A stretch of DNA of 64,000 bases from an uncultured Tropicimonas sp. (lineage in GTDB: Bacteria > Pseudomonadota > Alphaproteobacteria > Rhodobacterales > Rhodobacteraceae), in the NCBI GenBank assembly GCA_947497945.1, contig CANMIP010000012.1:102925-166924 (forward strand), in the 5' to 3' direction. Positions 55,849-64,000 of this stretch are shown here, piece after piece (within the stretch, counting starts at the first letter, position 1; each line of letters opens with the position of its first letter). Both the position numbers and the translations under genes were made by a program. The notes below the pieces were generated by a model. It made no database searches. It saw nothing but the letters and a program-made list of their open reading frames with translations, and was not told the origin of the DNA.

Positions 55849-55865
55849 TTGTATCGACACAATGC
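55849..55865. promoter_or_regulatory. operator candidate, DUF1127 side
   Basis: The sequence TTGTATCGACACAATGC lies 13 bases from the DUF1127 start. Its core TTGTATCGACACAA is nearly symmetric, and the whole stretch recurs inverted at 55920-55937 with a single base inserted. Binding by the adjacent MocR protein is inferred. Confidence 0.6.
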
Positions 55866-55919
55866 TTGATTGTTCTGCAAAATCGTTCTACACATTCACA
55901 TTGTCCCGAGTCTAGGAAA

Positions 55920-55937
55920 GCATTGTGTCGGATACAA
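55920..55937. promoter_or_regulatory. operator candidate, MocR side
   Basis: The sequence GCATTGTGTCGGATACAA is the reverse complement of the 55849-55865 site apart from one extra base. It covers the GTG start codon of the MocR gene, a position suited to autorepression. Confidence 0.6.
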
Positions 55938-57322
55938 AATGGACCGAGAGCATCGATCTGGCGGCGGGTCCGAAATACCGCGCCCTGGCCGAACATATAG
56001 AAGACGCAATATCGACGGGGCTGCTGACCGAGGGGGCAAAGCTGCCCCCGGTGCGACAGCTCGCCTGGTCGCTCGGGATCACGCCGGGAACGGTGGCACG
56101 AGCCTATGCGCTGCTGACCGAGTCCGGCCGGCTTGAGGCCGTGGTCGGGCGCGGCACATTCGTTGCCACCCGACGCCCCGCCCTGCCGGAGAACGATGTC
56201 TGGACCCACCCCGTCGAGCAGGCGGACGGGCCGATCAATCTCTTCAGCCCGCGGCTGCCGGACATGGGACAGGTCGCGGCGATCCGCGCCGCGCTGCATG
56301 CCGTCGCGGATGGTCCTGTGGAGGAACTGCTGGCCTACCCGAACCGCGAGGCTTTCGAACCGGCGCGGCGCGCCGCCGTGGACTGGCTCTCGGATGCCAC
56401 CCTCGGCAGCGTCGGGCACAAGGATATCGTTTTCTGCCACGGCGGACAGAACGCGGTCTCGCTGGTGATGCAGGCGGTGCTGCACGACCCCAAACCGACG
56501 GTCCTGGTCGAGGCGCTCTCCTATCCCGGCTTCCGACGTGCGGCGGAAATGCTGCGCGTCGATGTGGCGGATGTCGCGATGGACGATGAGGGGCTTGTTC
56601 CGGAGGATATCGAGCGCGTGGCGCGCCAGACCGGGGCGCGGCTGCTCTGCACTTCGGCCGAAATGCATAATCCAACCGGCCTGCACACTCCGCGCGCGCG
56701 CCGCGAGGCCATCGTCGCGGCCTGCCGCCGGGTCGGCGTGCAGATCCTGGAGGATGATTGCTACCGCACGGCGCCGGCCCGCGCGCCCGGCTATCGCGCG
56801 CTCTGGCCGGAGGGCGCCTGGTATGTAGCCTCGATCTCCAAGACGATCTCGCCAGCGCTGCGCATCGGCTTCGCGGTAGCGCCGGAGGGGCAGCACGCCA
56901 CCCTGCGCCGGGCGGCCGAATACGGCTTTTTCGGCATCGCCCGGCCGCTGGCCGAGCTTGCCCGGATCATCCTGAGCGACCCGCAGACCCGTCGGACCGC
57001 CGCGCGCGTTCGCGCCCGGCTCGGCGATTACCTCCGCGTGGCGGTCAACACGCTGGGCGGGCATGACCTGACCTGGCGCGAGGACGTGCCCTTCCTCTGG
57101 CTGAGGCTGCCGCGCGGCTGGCGGGCGGCGGAGTTCACCCTGGCCGCCGAACGCGCCGGCATCCGGCTTCGTTCCGCGGAGGAGTTCACGCTGCGCGAGG
57201 GCCGCGCGCCGCATGCGGTGCGGATCTCGATCAACGGGCAGATTCCGCTGGAACAGTTCGAGGCGGCAATGACCCGGCTGCGAAACCTGCTCGACGACCC
57301 GCCGGAAGAGATTGCCGTCTAG
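55925..57322 (+). CDS. MocR-type PLP-dependent regulator (GntR/aminotransferase)
   Basis: A 465-residue fusion of a GntR winged helix (about 15-80, PKYRALAEHIEDAI and LGITPGTVARAYALL) with a fold-type I aminotransferase-like domain (about 100-460). The PLP lysine is in SISKTISPALRIGFAV, and the aspartate region is EDDCYRTAP. Start is GTG at 55925, preceded by AGGAAAG. It is divergent from the DUF1127 gene, and both starts carry the same inverted operator-like sequence. MocR proteins usually sense an amino compound with PLP; the ligand is not known here. Confidence 0.9.
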   Translation: MSDTKWTESIDLAAGPKYRALAEHIEDAISTGLLTEGAKLPPVRQLAWSLGITPGTVARAYALLTESGRLEAVVGRGTFVATRRPALPENDVWTHPVEQADGPINLFSPRLPDMGQVAAIRAALHAVADGPVEELLAYPNREAFEPARRAAVDWLSDATLGSVGHKDIVFCHGGQNAVSLVMQAVLHDPKPTVLVEALSYPGFRRAAEMLRVDVADVAMDDEGLVPEDIERVARQTGARLLCTSAEMHNPTGLHTPRARREAIVAACRRVGVQILEDDCYRTAPARAPGYRALWPEGAWYVASISKTISPALRIGFAVAPEGQHATLRRAAEYGFFGIARPLAELARIILSDPQTRRTAARVRARLGDYLRVAVNTLGGHDLTWREDVPFLWLRLPRGWRAAEFTLAAERAGIRLRSAEEFTLREGRAPHAVRISINGQIPLEQFEAAMTRLRNLLDDPPEEIAV

Positions 57323-57344
57323 CCTGACCCGGCCCCAGCCTGCC

Positions 57345-58457
57345 TCACCCCTGTTCTGCGGGCGGTATCAGGACAAAATTGCCGAAATGGGTTTTCTTGA
57401 GAAAGTCCTGCTGGGCCTCGGCGATCTGCTCCAGCGGGTAGCTCCGGGCGAGGATCGGACGGATCTCGCCGCGCTCGATATAGGAGACCAGATCGGGAAA
57501 GACCGGCGCATCCCATGCCGTGCAGCCGATCAGCGTGATATCCTTGAGATACATGTCGCGCATGTCGAGATCGACGATCGGCCCGGCAATGGCGCCGGAC
57601 GACACCAGGCGACCGCCCCGTTTCAGCACCTTGAGCATGGCGGGGAAGCCGGCGCCGGCAACATTGTCGACGACGATATCGACAGAGCCCTCGCCCAGCA
57701 CATCCGCCGGATCCGTGCCGCGCTCGATCACGATCTCCGCGCCGAGCCCGCGCAGAAGCTCCGCCTTGTCAGCGGTTGTGATCGCAGCCACGCGGGCGCC
57801 GCGTCGCCGTGCCAGTTGCACGCTTGCGGAGCCCACGCCACCGGAGGCGCCCGCAACCAGCACGAGATCTCCCGCACCGACCCGCGCCCTGTGCAGCATA
57901 TTCTCCGCCGTGCCATAGGCGCAGGGGATCGTCGCCAGTTCGGCATCCGACCAGTCGCACTCCACCGCGAAGACCTCGCTGGCCGGCACGCGCACATATT
58001 CGGCAAAGGCGCCGTCGAAATCCGACGCCATCCAGATGTTTTCAAGGTCGTCGAAGCCGTTGGGCCGCATGCAGGCCCGCACAAGGACCCGCTTGCCGAT
58101 CAGTCCCGCGCCCGCCTCATCCGCCGAGGCGACGACCCGGCCGCAGCAATCCGTGCCCTGGATGAGCGGGAACGGCGTTGCCGCGTTCCAGCCGCCATCC
58201 GCCTTTTGCTCGGCCCTGCCCTCCTGGGAGTCCGCGGCCTCTTCCGTGGCACCGGTCACGGAGGAAGAATACCAGCCGAGCCGCGTATTGATCTCGGTGT
58301 TGTTGACCCCGGCCGCAAGCACGCGGATCAGCACCTCGCCCGGCGCCGGGGCGGGCAGCGGCACCGCCCGGTAGTCGAGCTTGTCATAGCCGCCATTTCC
58401 GGTTGTCACGACGGCCATCATCGTCCTGCCCGCGCGCGCGCTTTGCTGCCAATCCAT
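57345..58457 (-). CDS. MDR zinc-type alcohol dehydrogenase family protein
   Basis: A 370-residue medium-chain dehydrogenase/reductase. The GroES-like part is at about 25-165 with GTDCCGRVVA and GKRVLVRACMRP, and the Rossmann part starts at LVLVAGASGGVGSASVQLARRRG. It resembles the quinone-oxidoreductase-like group and lacks an obvious structural zinc cysteine cluster, so it may be zinc-independent. An AAGGAT lies upstream of the ATG at 58457; MMAVVTTG 12 codons later is another possible start. It converges on the MocR gene. Substrate is unknown. Confidence 0.82.
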   Translation of the reverse strand: MDWQQSARAGRTMMAVVTTGNGGYDKLDYRAVPLPAPAPGEVLIRVLAAGVNNTEINTRLGWYSSSVTGATEEAADSQEGRAEQKADGGWNAATPFPLIQGTDCCGRVVASADEAGAGLIGKRVLVRACMRPNGFDDLENIWMASDFDGAFAEYVRVPASEVFAVECDWSDAELATIPCAYGTAENMLHRARVGAGDLVLVAGASGGVGSASVQLARRRGARVAAITTADKAELLRGLGAEIVIERGTDPADVLGEGSVDIVVDNVAGAGFPAMLKVLKRGGRLVSSGAIAGPIVDLDMRDMYLKDITLIGCTAWDAPVFPDLVSYIERGEIRPILARSYPLEQIAEAQQDFLKKTHFGNFVLIPPAEQG

Positions 58458-58581
58458 CACCAGCCGATCCTTGCTCCAGTGTCCATGCCACTTGCTAGCG
58501 GCTTCTGCTCCGCAAGGACACCGCAAGAACACCGCCGGTCCGCGACCGCCCGGGATCGGACGGAATGACCGGCCGCCGACC

Positions 58582-60507
58582 TCAGGCCGCGGTCGCCCGC
58601 GCAGCAGGTGCAGACCGATCCAGCGCGAATGCGCCCCCGTCGGACTGCAGGCGTTGGGCCTGGTGCTGAAGCGACGCAACCGTCGCCGCGGTTTCCTCGA
58701 ACATCGCGGAGTTCTGCTGCGTGACCTGGTCAAGTTGGGTCACGGACAGCGAGATCTCGGAGAGACCGGTGGCCTGCTGCTGGCTGGTTTCGGAGATGGC
58801 CCGAACGGACTGGTCCAGCGTCGACACGAGGTCTTCGATCTCAGCCAGCGCCTCGCCGGAACTGTTCACCAGACCGACCCCGGTATCGACCTGTTGGCCG
58901 GAAGTCTCGATCAGCTTCGCGATTTCGCGCGCTGCCTCGGAAGAGCGCAGCGCCAGCGCCCGTACCTCTGAGGCGACGACGGCGAAGCCACGCCCGCTCT
59001 CCCCTGCCCGCGCGGCCTCGACACCGGCATTGAGCGCAAGCAGGTTGGTCTGGAAGGCGATATCGTCGATCACACTGGTGATCCGCGAGATCTTGGAGGA
59101 ACTCTCCGCGATCGCCTCCATCGCCACGACCGTCCGCTGCACGACCTCGGAGCCCGAAGCGGTCCGCTCCCGCGCCTCGGAAACCGTCTGCGCCGCCTGC
59201 ACGGCGCCTTGTGACGAGTTCTCCACCGAGGCGGTCAGCTCCGTGACCGCGGCAGCCGTCTGCTCCAGCGAGGCCGCCTGAGATTCTGTGCGCCGGCTCA
59301 GCTCATCCGCCGCGGAATTGAGCGCGCCGGTTTCGCGCGTGATCGTGTCGGCCCCCGACAGGATCGATCCCACGAGCGCCGAAATCCGCTCGACCGCCTG
59401 GTTGAAATCGACCCGCAGCGTCTCGTAGGCCTCCGGGAAGGCCTGGTCGAGCCGCACCGTCAGGTCGCCGGAGGATATCGCGCCGAGCCCATGCGCAAGC
59501 GCCTTCACGATCTGGGCCTGGTCGCTGTTGTTGCGCACGCGTTCGGCCTCGGCGAGTTGACGCGTCGCCTCCGCCTCCTGCCGCAGCCGCTCCTCCTCCC
59601 GGGCGCGCTCTTCCTGTAGCCGCTGCGCTTCCATGGCCTGCTCCCGTTCGGCTGCCGCGGCACGCTCCTGGCGGATTTCCTCCTCCTTGTCAGCCTGTTC
59701 CCGCTCGAGGCGCTGTCGTTCCTCGAGCCCGCCCCGAAACACCTCGATCGCGCGGGCCATCTCGCCCATCTCGCCCCGTGCATTCACATGGGGAATGGGG
59801 GTGCGGATCTCTCCTTGCGTCATCGCGCCCATGCGCGCAATCAGCGCCGTGATGGGGCCGGTGATGGACCGGATCAGGAGGGTCGACAGGCCGGCCAGGA
59901 TCAGCAACCCGGCCGCCGCCAGCCCGAGGCTCAGCCGGCGCAGCACCGAGACACCCTCCCGGATATCGGACACATAGGAACCCGCCGCAATGTTCCAGTT
60001 CCAGGGCGCGAAATGACGAACGAAGGTGATCTTTCCCTCTTCCACGCCCGTCGCCGGATTCTCGAACTCGTAATGGTAGGCCGCCTGCCCCGCTTCAACA
60101 CCAAGGTCGCGCGCCTGTTTGAAAACCGCGAAACCGTTATGATCGACATAGCCGCTCTGGTCTGTCCCGATCCATTCCGGATGGAGGGGGTGGACCTGCA
60201 TCAGGTAGTCATTGTCGACCACGAAATAGTAGCCCGTTCCGTCAAAGGACATGACGGTCAGGAACTCCTGCGCCTGCGCCATCGCTTCCGGCCGGGTGAT
60301 ATCGCCGGCAGAAACCTGTCGGTCCAGCTCGGCCAGCAGCGAATATCCGGCATCCACGACATCGCTGAGATGCTGCTCGCGCAGGCGATAGGCATTGTCG
60401 ACCGCCAGGCTCAGGATGACACTTGCCAACAGGACCAGCAATCCGATGGACAGGGCGACGATCGCGTAGATCCGGACCTTGAGTCGGGAACACAATTCCA
60501 AAAACAT
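58582..60507 (-). CDS. methyl-accepting chemotaxis protein with Cache domain
   Basis: A 641-residue chemoreceptor. Membrane segment 1 is at about 11-35, a periplasmic single Cache domain at about 40-185 ([33 protein letters not shown]), membrane segment 2 at about 193-213, a HAMP domain at about 214-268, and an Arg/Glu-rich coiled coil at about 270-330. The methylation and signalling helices follow, with the conserved tip around [32 protein letters not shown]. There is no C-terminal CheR-docking pentapeptide. A GAGGT site precedes the ATG. Cache_2 receptors often sense small organic acids. No che genes are adjacent. Confidence 0.93.
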   Translation of the reverse strand: MFLELCSRLKVRIYAIVALSIGLLVLLASVILSLAVDNAYRLREQHLSDVVDAGYSLLAELDRQVSAGDITRPEAMAQAQEFLTVMSFDGTGYYFVVDNDYLMQVHPLHPEWIGTDQSGYVDHNGFAVFKQARDLGVEAGQAAYHYEFENPATGVEEGKITFVRHFAPWNWNIAAGSYVSDIREGVSVLRRLSLGLAAAGLLILAGLSTLLIRSITGPITALIARMGAMTQGEIRTPIPHVNARGEMGEMARAIEVFRGGLEERQRLEREQADKEEEIRQERAAAAEREQAMEAQRLQEERAREEERLRQEAEATRQLAEAERVRNNSDQAQIVKALAHGLGAISSGDLTVRLDQAFPEAYETLRVDFNQAVERISALVGSILSGADTITRETGALNSAADELSRRTESQAASLEQTAAAVTELTASVENSSQGAVQAAQTVSEARERTASGSEVVQRTVVAMEAIAESSSKISRITSVIDDIAFQTNLLALNAGVEAARAGESGRGFAVVASEVRALALRSSEAAREIAKLIETSGQQVDTGVGLVNSSGEALAEIEDLVSTLDQSVRAISETSQQQATGLSEISLSVTQLDQVTQQNSAMFEETAATVASLQHQAQRLQSDGGAFALDRSAPAARATAA

Positions 60508-60565
60508 ATGATGACCTCACAACATGTGACTGCCACCTGATTTGTCAGGAACCGCAAACAGGGCG

Positions 60566-60581
60566 TTAACGCATACGTTAA
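60566..60581. promoter_or_regulatory. TTAACG-N4-CGTTAA dyad upstream of the chemoreceptor
   Basis: A perfect inverted repeat with 6-base arms lies 59-74 bases before the chemoreceptor start, in an otherwise GC-rich context. TTAA pairs at this spacing (8 bases apart) are close to the CtrA consensus TTAA-N7-TTAA of alphaproteobacteria, and CtrA is known to control motility genes in Rhodobacterales. CtrA binding here is an inference. Confidence 0.45.
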
Positions 60582-60653
60582 GTTACGCTGGGGAACCCGC
60601 TGCTGGACCGGATGCGAGGTCAAAATGCCGCGAAATCCGGGCCAGAACGAACA

Positions 60654-60680
60654 GGACCGCGCCTGATATGGACGCGGTCC
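60654..60680 (-). terminator. stem-loop after lysS
   Basis: An 8-bp stem GGACCGCG/CGCGGTCC with an 11-base loop, about 50 bases after the lysS stop on the minus strand. There is no clear T-run. Confidence 0.4.
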
Positions 60681-60732
60681 CCGAACCGGAAGCGATCCGC
60701 CTCCCGGCCCGGATCGAAACGATTCGGTGCGC

Positions 60733-62316
60733 CTATTTGGCGACCAGAGCGCCCGCCAGCCCCTGCTCGATCAGCGCCACCGTTTCCTCGACGCCGTATA
60801 GCGCGATAAAGCCGCCGAAACGCGGACCCTGGCTGGCGCCCATGAGCACTTCGTAGATCGCCTTGAACCAGTCGCGCAGCGGCTCGAATTCATGCGCCTT
60901 GCCGACAGCGAAGACGACCGATTGCAGCGCCTCGGCATCGAGCCCGCCATCCCAGTCGCGCAGGCGCGCGGCGAGGTCCTCGAGCGCGGCGCGCTCCTTG
61001 TCGTCGGGCAGGCGGAAGGTCTTCTCCGGCTTCACGAAATCATTGTAGTAGCGCACGGCAAAACCGGCCGCGGCGTCGAGCTGCGGGTGGGTCTCGGCGG
61101 TGGCCTCCGGCGCATAGCGGCGGATGAAGCCCCAGAGCGCGTCCTTCTCCTCGGCGCCGGCGACGGAGGCGAGGTTGAGGAGCATGGCGAAGCTGACCAC
61201 CATGTCCGAGCCCGGCGCGTTATGGCCGTGGATATGGAAGATCGGGTTGTTGAGCTTGGCCTTCGTGTCCTGGTCCGGATAGGCGCGCAGCTGCTGGTGA
61301 TATTCGTCCACCGCCTTTGGGATGACGTCGAAATAGAGCCGCTTGGCCGTTTTCGGCTTGAGATACATGAAATAGCTCAAGGATTCCGGCGCGGCATAGG
61401 TCAGCCATTCTTCCATCGAGAGGCCGTTGCCCTTCGACTTGGAGATCTTCTGGCCGTTTTCGTCATTGAACAGCTCGTAGGAGAGCGATTCCGGCGGCTG
61501 CTTGCCAAGCGCCCGGCAAATCTTGCTCGATTGCGTCACGGAATCGATCAGGTCCTTGCCCGACATCTCGTAATCAACCCCCAGCGCGGCCCAGCGCAGC
61601 GCCCAGTCCGGCTTCCACTGCATCTTCACATGGCCGCCTGTGACCGGCACTTCCATGCGCTCGCCATCGGGCTCCTCGTAGACGATCGTGCCCTTGGCGA
61701 GATTGCGCTCCAGGGTGGGCACCTGCAACACGTGACCGGTCTTCGGGCTGACCGGCAGGAAGGGCGAATAGGTCGCCTGACGTTCCTTGCCCAGCGTCGG
61801 CAGCATGATGTCCATCAGCTTGTCGAAGCGTTCCAGCGCCACCAGCAGCATCTCGTCGAAGCGCCCGGCGCGGTAATACTCGGTCGCGGAAGCGAACTCG
61901 TATTCGAAGCCGAAACTGTCGAGGAAAGCGCAGAGACGCGCGTTGTTGTGCTGGGCAAAGCCCTCATGGGTGCCGAACGGGTCCGGCACATCTGTCAGCG
62001 GCAGGCCGAGATGCTGGCCGAGCATTTCCTGGTTCGGCAGGTTGCCGGGCACCTTGCGGAAGCCGTCCATATCGTCGGAAAAGGCGATGAGCCGGGTCGG
62101 GATATCCGAAATCTGCTCGAAGGCGCGGCGCACCATCGTCGTGCGGGCCACCTCGCCGAACGTGCCGATATGCGGCAGGCCGGAGGGGCCATAACCGGTC
62201 TGGAACAGCACGTATCCCTTCTCGGGCGGCGCCTTCTGGTAACGTTTCAACACCCGGCGGGCTTCCTCGAAGGGCCAGGCCTTGGACGACATCGCAAGCT
62301 CACGCAGTTCGGACAT
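60733..62316 (-). CDS. lysS: lysyl-tRNA synthetase, class I
   Basis: Charges tRNA-Lys. The 527-residue enzyme is of the class I (archaeal-type) form found in alphaproteobacteria, not the class II LysS of E. coli. The HIGH motif is HIGT at 49-52 in [11 protein letters not shown], and the KMSKS equivalent is KISKSKGNG near residue 296. An alpha-helical anticodon-binding domain follows. The start at 62316 gives [20 protein letters not shown]; an ATG 6 codons upstream (62334) is also possible. It is divergent from the TerB gene. Confidence 0.95.
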   Translation of the reverse strand: MSELRELAMSSKAWPFEEARRVLKRYQKAPPEKGYVLFQTGYGPSGLPHIGTFGEVARTTMVRRAFEQISDIPTRLIAFSDDMDGFRKVPGNLPNQEMLGQHLGLPLTDVPDPFGTHEGFAQHNNARLCAFLDSFGFEYEFASATEYYRAGRFDEMLLVALERFDKLMDIMLPTLGKERQATYSPFLPVSPKTGHVLQVPTLERNLAKGTIVYEEPDGERMEVPVTGGHVKMQWKPDWALRWAALGVDYEMSGKDLIDSVTQSSKICRALGKQPPESLSYELFNDENGQKISKSKGNGLSMEEWLTYAAPESLSYFMYLKPKTAKRLYFDVIPKAVDEYHQQLRAYPDQDTKAKLNNPIFHIHGHNAPGSDMVVSFAMLLNLASVAGAEEKDALWGFIRRYAPEATAETHPQLDAAAGFAVRYYNDFVKPEKTFRLPDDKERAALEDLAARLRDWDGGLDAEALQSVVFAVGKAHEFEPLRDWFKAIYEVLMGASQGPRFGGFIALYGVEETVALIEQGLAGALVAK

Positions 62317-62459
62317 TGAAACGGTCTTTCTCATCAGGATCGCGGCCCCATGCCGCGCGAAACCGACCCGACTTGTGGTCGGGACGCGCCACTCCCTATT
62401 GCGGGGGGGCGCGCAGGTCAATAAATCAGCTATAGAGCAATGCCCGACAGGAGCCGAAG

Positions 62460-62882
62460 ATGCCGCAGGACCCACAACCGCTTTCGCCGCAGGACGCGCT
62501 TGTCGCGACCATGATCGCAACATCGGTTTCCGACGAGAATATCCGCACCTCGGAGCTGGTCACGATCGAGCGGATCGTGAACCATCTGCCGGTTTTCGCC
62601 GGCTATGACGTCGACCATATCCGCACAATGGCCAACATGGTGTTCGACCTCTTCGAGGAGGAAGACGGGATCGACGCGCTGTTCGGCCTTGTCGATGAGG
62701 CGCTGCCCGAGCACCTGCACGAGACGGCCTATGCGCTGTGCTGTGACGTGGCCGCGGCCGACGGACGGTTGACCGAGGAAGAGCTGCGCATGCTGCAGGA
62801 GATGCGCTACCAGCTCGACATCCCGCGCCTCAACGCCGCCGCCATCGAACGCGGTGCCCGCGCCCGTCACCTCACGGTCTGA
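62460..62882 (+). CDS. TerB family protein
   Basis: A 140-residue all-helical protein of the tellurite-resistance TerB family, recognised by [24 protein letters not shown] near the C-terminus and the matching N-terminal repeat. The acidic residues of the DGRLTEEE region are the proposed metal-binding site. A CAGGAG site precedes the ATG. It lies alone, not in a ter operon, and such stand-alone members have no proven role in tellurite resistance. Confidence 0.85.
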   Translation: MPQDPQPLSPQDALVATMIATSVSDENIRTSELVTIERIVNHLPVFAGYDVDHIRTMANMVFDLFEEEDGIDALFGLVDEALPEHLHETAYALCCDVAAADGRLTEEELRMLQEMRYQLDIPRLNAAAIERGARARHLTV

Positions 62883-62948
62883 ACCGCCGGCCCCGGGGCC
62901 AGGGGCCCCGCGCCGCGCAAGCGGCGCCATCGCCGCACGGAACGAGAT

Positions 62949-62977
62949 GGGCCGGGACCGCGAAGCGGTCCGGGCCC
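62949..62977. terminator. strong GC hairpin after the TerB gene
   Basis: GGACCGC/GCGGTCC with a GAA loop, extended after one mismatch by GGGCC/GGCCC. It is 67 bases after the TerB stop, within the 267-base gap before DUF3307. There is no T-run. Confidence 0.45.
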
Positions 62978-63149
62978 GTCGAGTTTCGGCGGCACGCCCC
63001 CGCCCCGGCCTGGCCACACCGTGAGAACGGCGTGTACCCGACGATTGCCAAGGGCAACGCTCTCCCTGAACATCTCAACCTGCGATTGTAGACCGACCAG
63101 CTTCGCCCTACCCTTCCAGAAAGTGCACCGGAATCCGGAGACAAGACCG

Positions 63150-63545
63150 ATGACAGGCTCGACAGCCAATCTGCTGCTGCTCCTGCTGGCGCTTCAGGCC
63201 AAGCACCTGCTGGCCGATTTCTATCTCCAGACCGGCTATATGCTCTCCGGCAGAGACCGCTACGCCCATACCGGCCGCGCGCTCCACTGCGCTGTGCATA
63301 TCGCCTTCACCCTGCCGATCCTGTTGCTGTTCGGCGCCCCGCCGGCGGCCGCGCTCGCCATCGCGCTGGCCGAGTTCGCGCTGCATTTCCATATCGACTG
63401 GGGCAAGAGCCAGGTGCTGTCCCGTCGCGCCCTGACCCCGACCGATGCCACCTATTGGCACGTAACCGGCATCGACCAGGCGCTGCATCACGCGACCTAT
63501 ATCGGCATCGCCGCGCTCTGGCTGTGGCTCCTCCCCGCGCCCTGA
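63150..63545 (+). CDS. DUF3307 family membrane protein
   Basis: A 131-residue integral membrane protein with about four hydrophobic segments. The family pattern is LQAKHLLADFYLQTGYML at the N-terminus, ALHCAVHIAFTLPILLLF, and EFALHFHIDWGKSQ, with several conserved histidines, then a terminal segment ending ALWLWLLPAP. A GGAG site precedes the ATG at 63150. Function is unknown; the conserved His/Asp residues suggest a metal or ligand site in the membrane. It is monocistronic. Confidence 0.85.
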   Translation: MTGSTANLLLLLLALQAKHLLADFYLQTGYMLSGRDRYAHTGRALHCAVHIAFTLPILLLFGAPPAAALAIALAEFALHFHIDWGKSQVLSRRALTPTDATYWHVTGIDQALHHATYIGIAALWLWLLPAP

Positions 63546-63548
63546 GGG

Positions 63549-63732
63549 TCAATCGTCGAAGACTGGCGCGAAATCTTCCGCCCGGCCCGAAATCGCCGCA
63601 TAGAATTTCGCCAGCCCGGGCTCGATCCTCGCGCCGAGATCCCGGCATTGCGCCAGCGCAATCCCCGCAGCCCGTCCGCGAGCCGGCTGGCCCAGATGCT
63701 CCGAATGCGCGGCTGACAGGGTCCCGAAGGCC
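63549..63732 (-). other. open-frame fragment of unknown origin
   Basis: On the minus strand this stretch reads, in a different frame from the CHASE2 fragment upstream, as RLAKAFGTLSAAHSEHLG and on to KFYAAISGRAEDFAPVFDD and a stop. The end looks protein-like, but I recognise no family. It may be the tail of a gene whose front is lost, joined to the CHASE2 fragment by a deletion. It could also be a chance frame. Confidence 0.3.
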
Positions 63733-63921
63733 TTGGCCAAGCGCGGCCAGCGCGGCCTCGTCGATGTCGACCACACGCACCGGCAGGTCGGCCGCCGGGC
63801 GCGGGGCCAGCTGTTGCAGAAGGTCGAAATAGCTCAGCCGAATTGCGCGCAGCGGCGCCGGATCGGCCAGGCGCAGCCCGCCTCCCAACAGCACAAGGAT
63901 CACTCCCAGCACCGGCGGCAT
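63733..63921 (-). pseudogene. CHASE2-domain N-terminal fragment
   Basis: About 63 codons encode a hydrophobic segment (PPVLGVILVLLGGGLRLAD) followed by IRLSYFDLLQQLAPR and LPVRVVDIDEAALAALGQ, the clear beginning of a CHASE2 extracellular sensor domain of the kind found in receptor adenylate cyclases. The next codons no longer match, and the remaining 200+ residues of CHASE2, the membrane helices and the cyclase domain are absent. The gene is therefore truncated. The window ends 79 bases further, so its true start and any insertion junction are not visible. Confidence 0.6.
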
Positions 63922-64000
63922 TTGGCCGAGGCCGTTTGGAAACTCTGAGCTTGTTGTTGGTTCTTGGGCTTGAGGTGGGAATTTCGGGCAATGATGTCGA

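Overview
The window is GC-rich with dense coding on both strands, and its gene content points to an alphaproteobacterium of the Rhodobacterales (Roseobacter/Paracoccus-like). The evidence is the lptF-lptG-lptD-surA-pdxA-rsmA order, a class I lysyl-tRNA synthetase, a SmoEFGK/MtlK polyol operon of the Rhodobacter type, a Phasin_2-type phasin, a DUF6314 protein, DUF1127 beside a MocR regulator, and GANTC sites next to DnaA boxes. No rRNA, tRNA, CRISPR array, prophage or intact insertion sequence was seen. This taxonomic call is an inference from gene content and order.

Layout. 1-2.0 kb: a TetR regulator with a candidate autoregulatory operator, tadA and rluB. 2.2-15.7 kb: a galactoside utilisation locus. 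A ten-gene minus-strand unit carries a sugar ABC importer (binding protein and two permeases), GH36 alpha-galactosidase, an SDR sugar dehydrogenase, DgoK, DgoA, an SMP-30 lactonase, GH42 beta-galactosidase and GalM. Most of the enzyme genes are joined by 4-bp ATGA overlaps. The IclR regulator and the transporter ATPase lie divergently on the plus strand. Together they would import alpha- and beta-galactosides, hydrolyse them in the cytoplasm and oxidise galactose through the De Ley-Doudoroff route to pyruvate and glyceraldehyde 3-phosphate. A galactonate dehydratase is not in the window. 15.7-31.2 kb: housekeeping and storage genes, namely matB, purB, a GAF protein, a lipoprotein transglycosylase, rplY, a phasin, gap, a GNAT enzyme, oligoendopeptidase F, an HpcH/HpaI aldolase, a PHA synthase and a Gfo/Idh oxidoreductase. 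The intergenic region at 15.8-16.1 kb holds two perfect DnaA boxes.

31.5-39.3 kb: the LPS export and outer-membrane assembly operon lptF-lptG-lptD-surA, followed by pdxA and rsmA. 39.4-46.9 kb: a sorbitol/mannitol operon on the minus strand (HAD phosphatase, SorC-family regulator, SmoE, SmoF, SmoG, SmoK, MtlK). The expected sorbitol dehydrogenase gene smoS has shrunk to its last ~22 codons, and a 14-bp palindrome precedes smoE. 47.1-58.5 kb: ispG and a series of sugar or stress-related genes: an SDR, an unrecognised protein with a coupled small ORF, a beta-hydroxyacid dehydrogenase, an FGGY kinase with a GntR regulator, a type II haloacid dehalogenase, DUF1127 divergent from a MocR regulator, and an MDR alcohol dehydrogenase. 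58.6-64 kb: a Cache-HAMP chemoreceptor, class I lysS, TerB, DUF3307, and at the right edge a CHASE2 fragment broken out of frame.

The main regulatory observations are paired operator candidates for four local regulators (TetR, IclR, SorC, MocR), and long stem-loops at the binding-protein/permease junction of both sugar ABC operons. No single wholly unknown system stands out. The most unusual points are the galactose SDR lacking the canonical catalytic lysine, the smoS remnant, the symmetric MocR/DUF1127 operators, the basic Ala/Pro/Lys tail on the PHA synthase, and the DnaA-box region.
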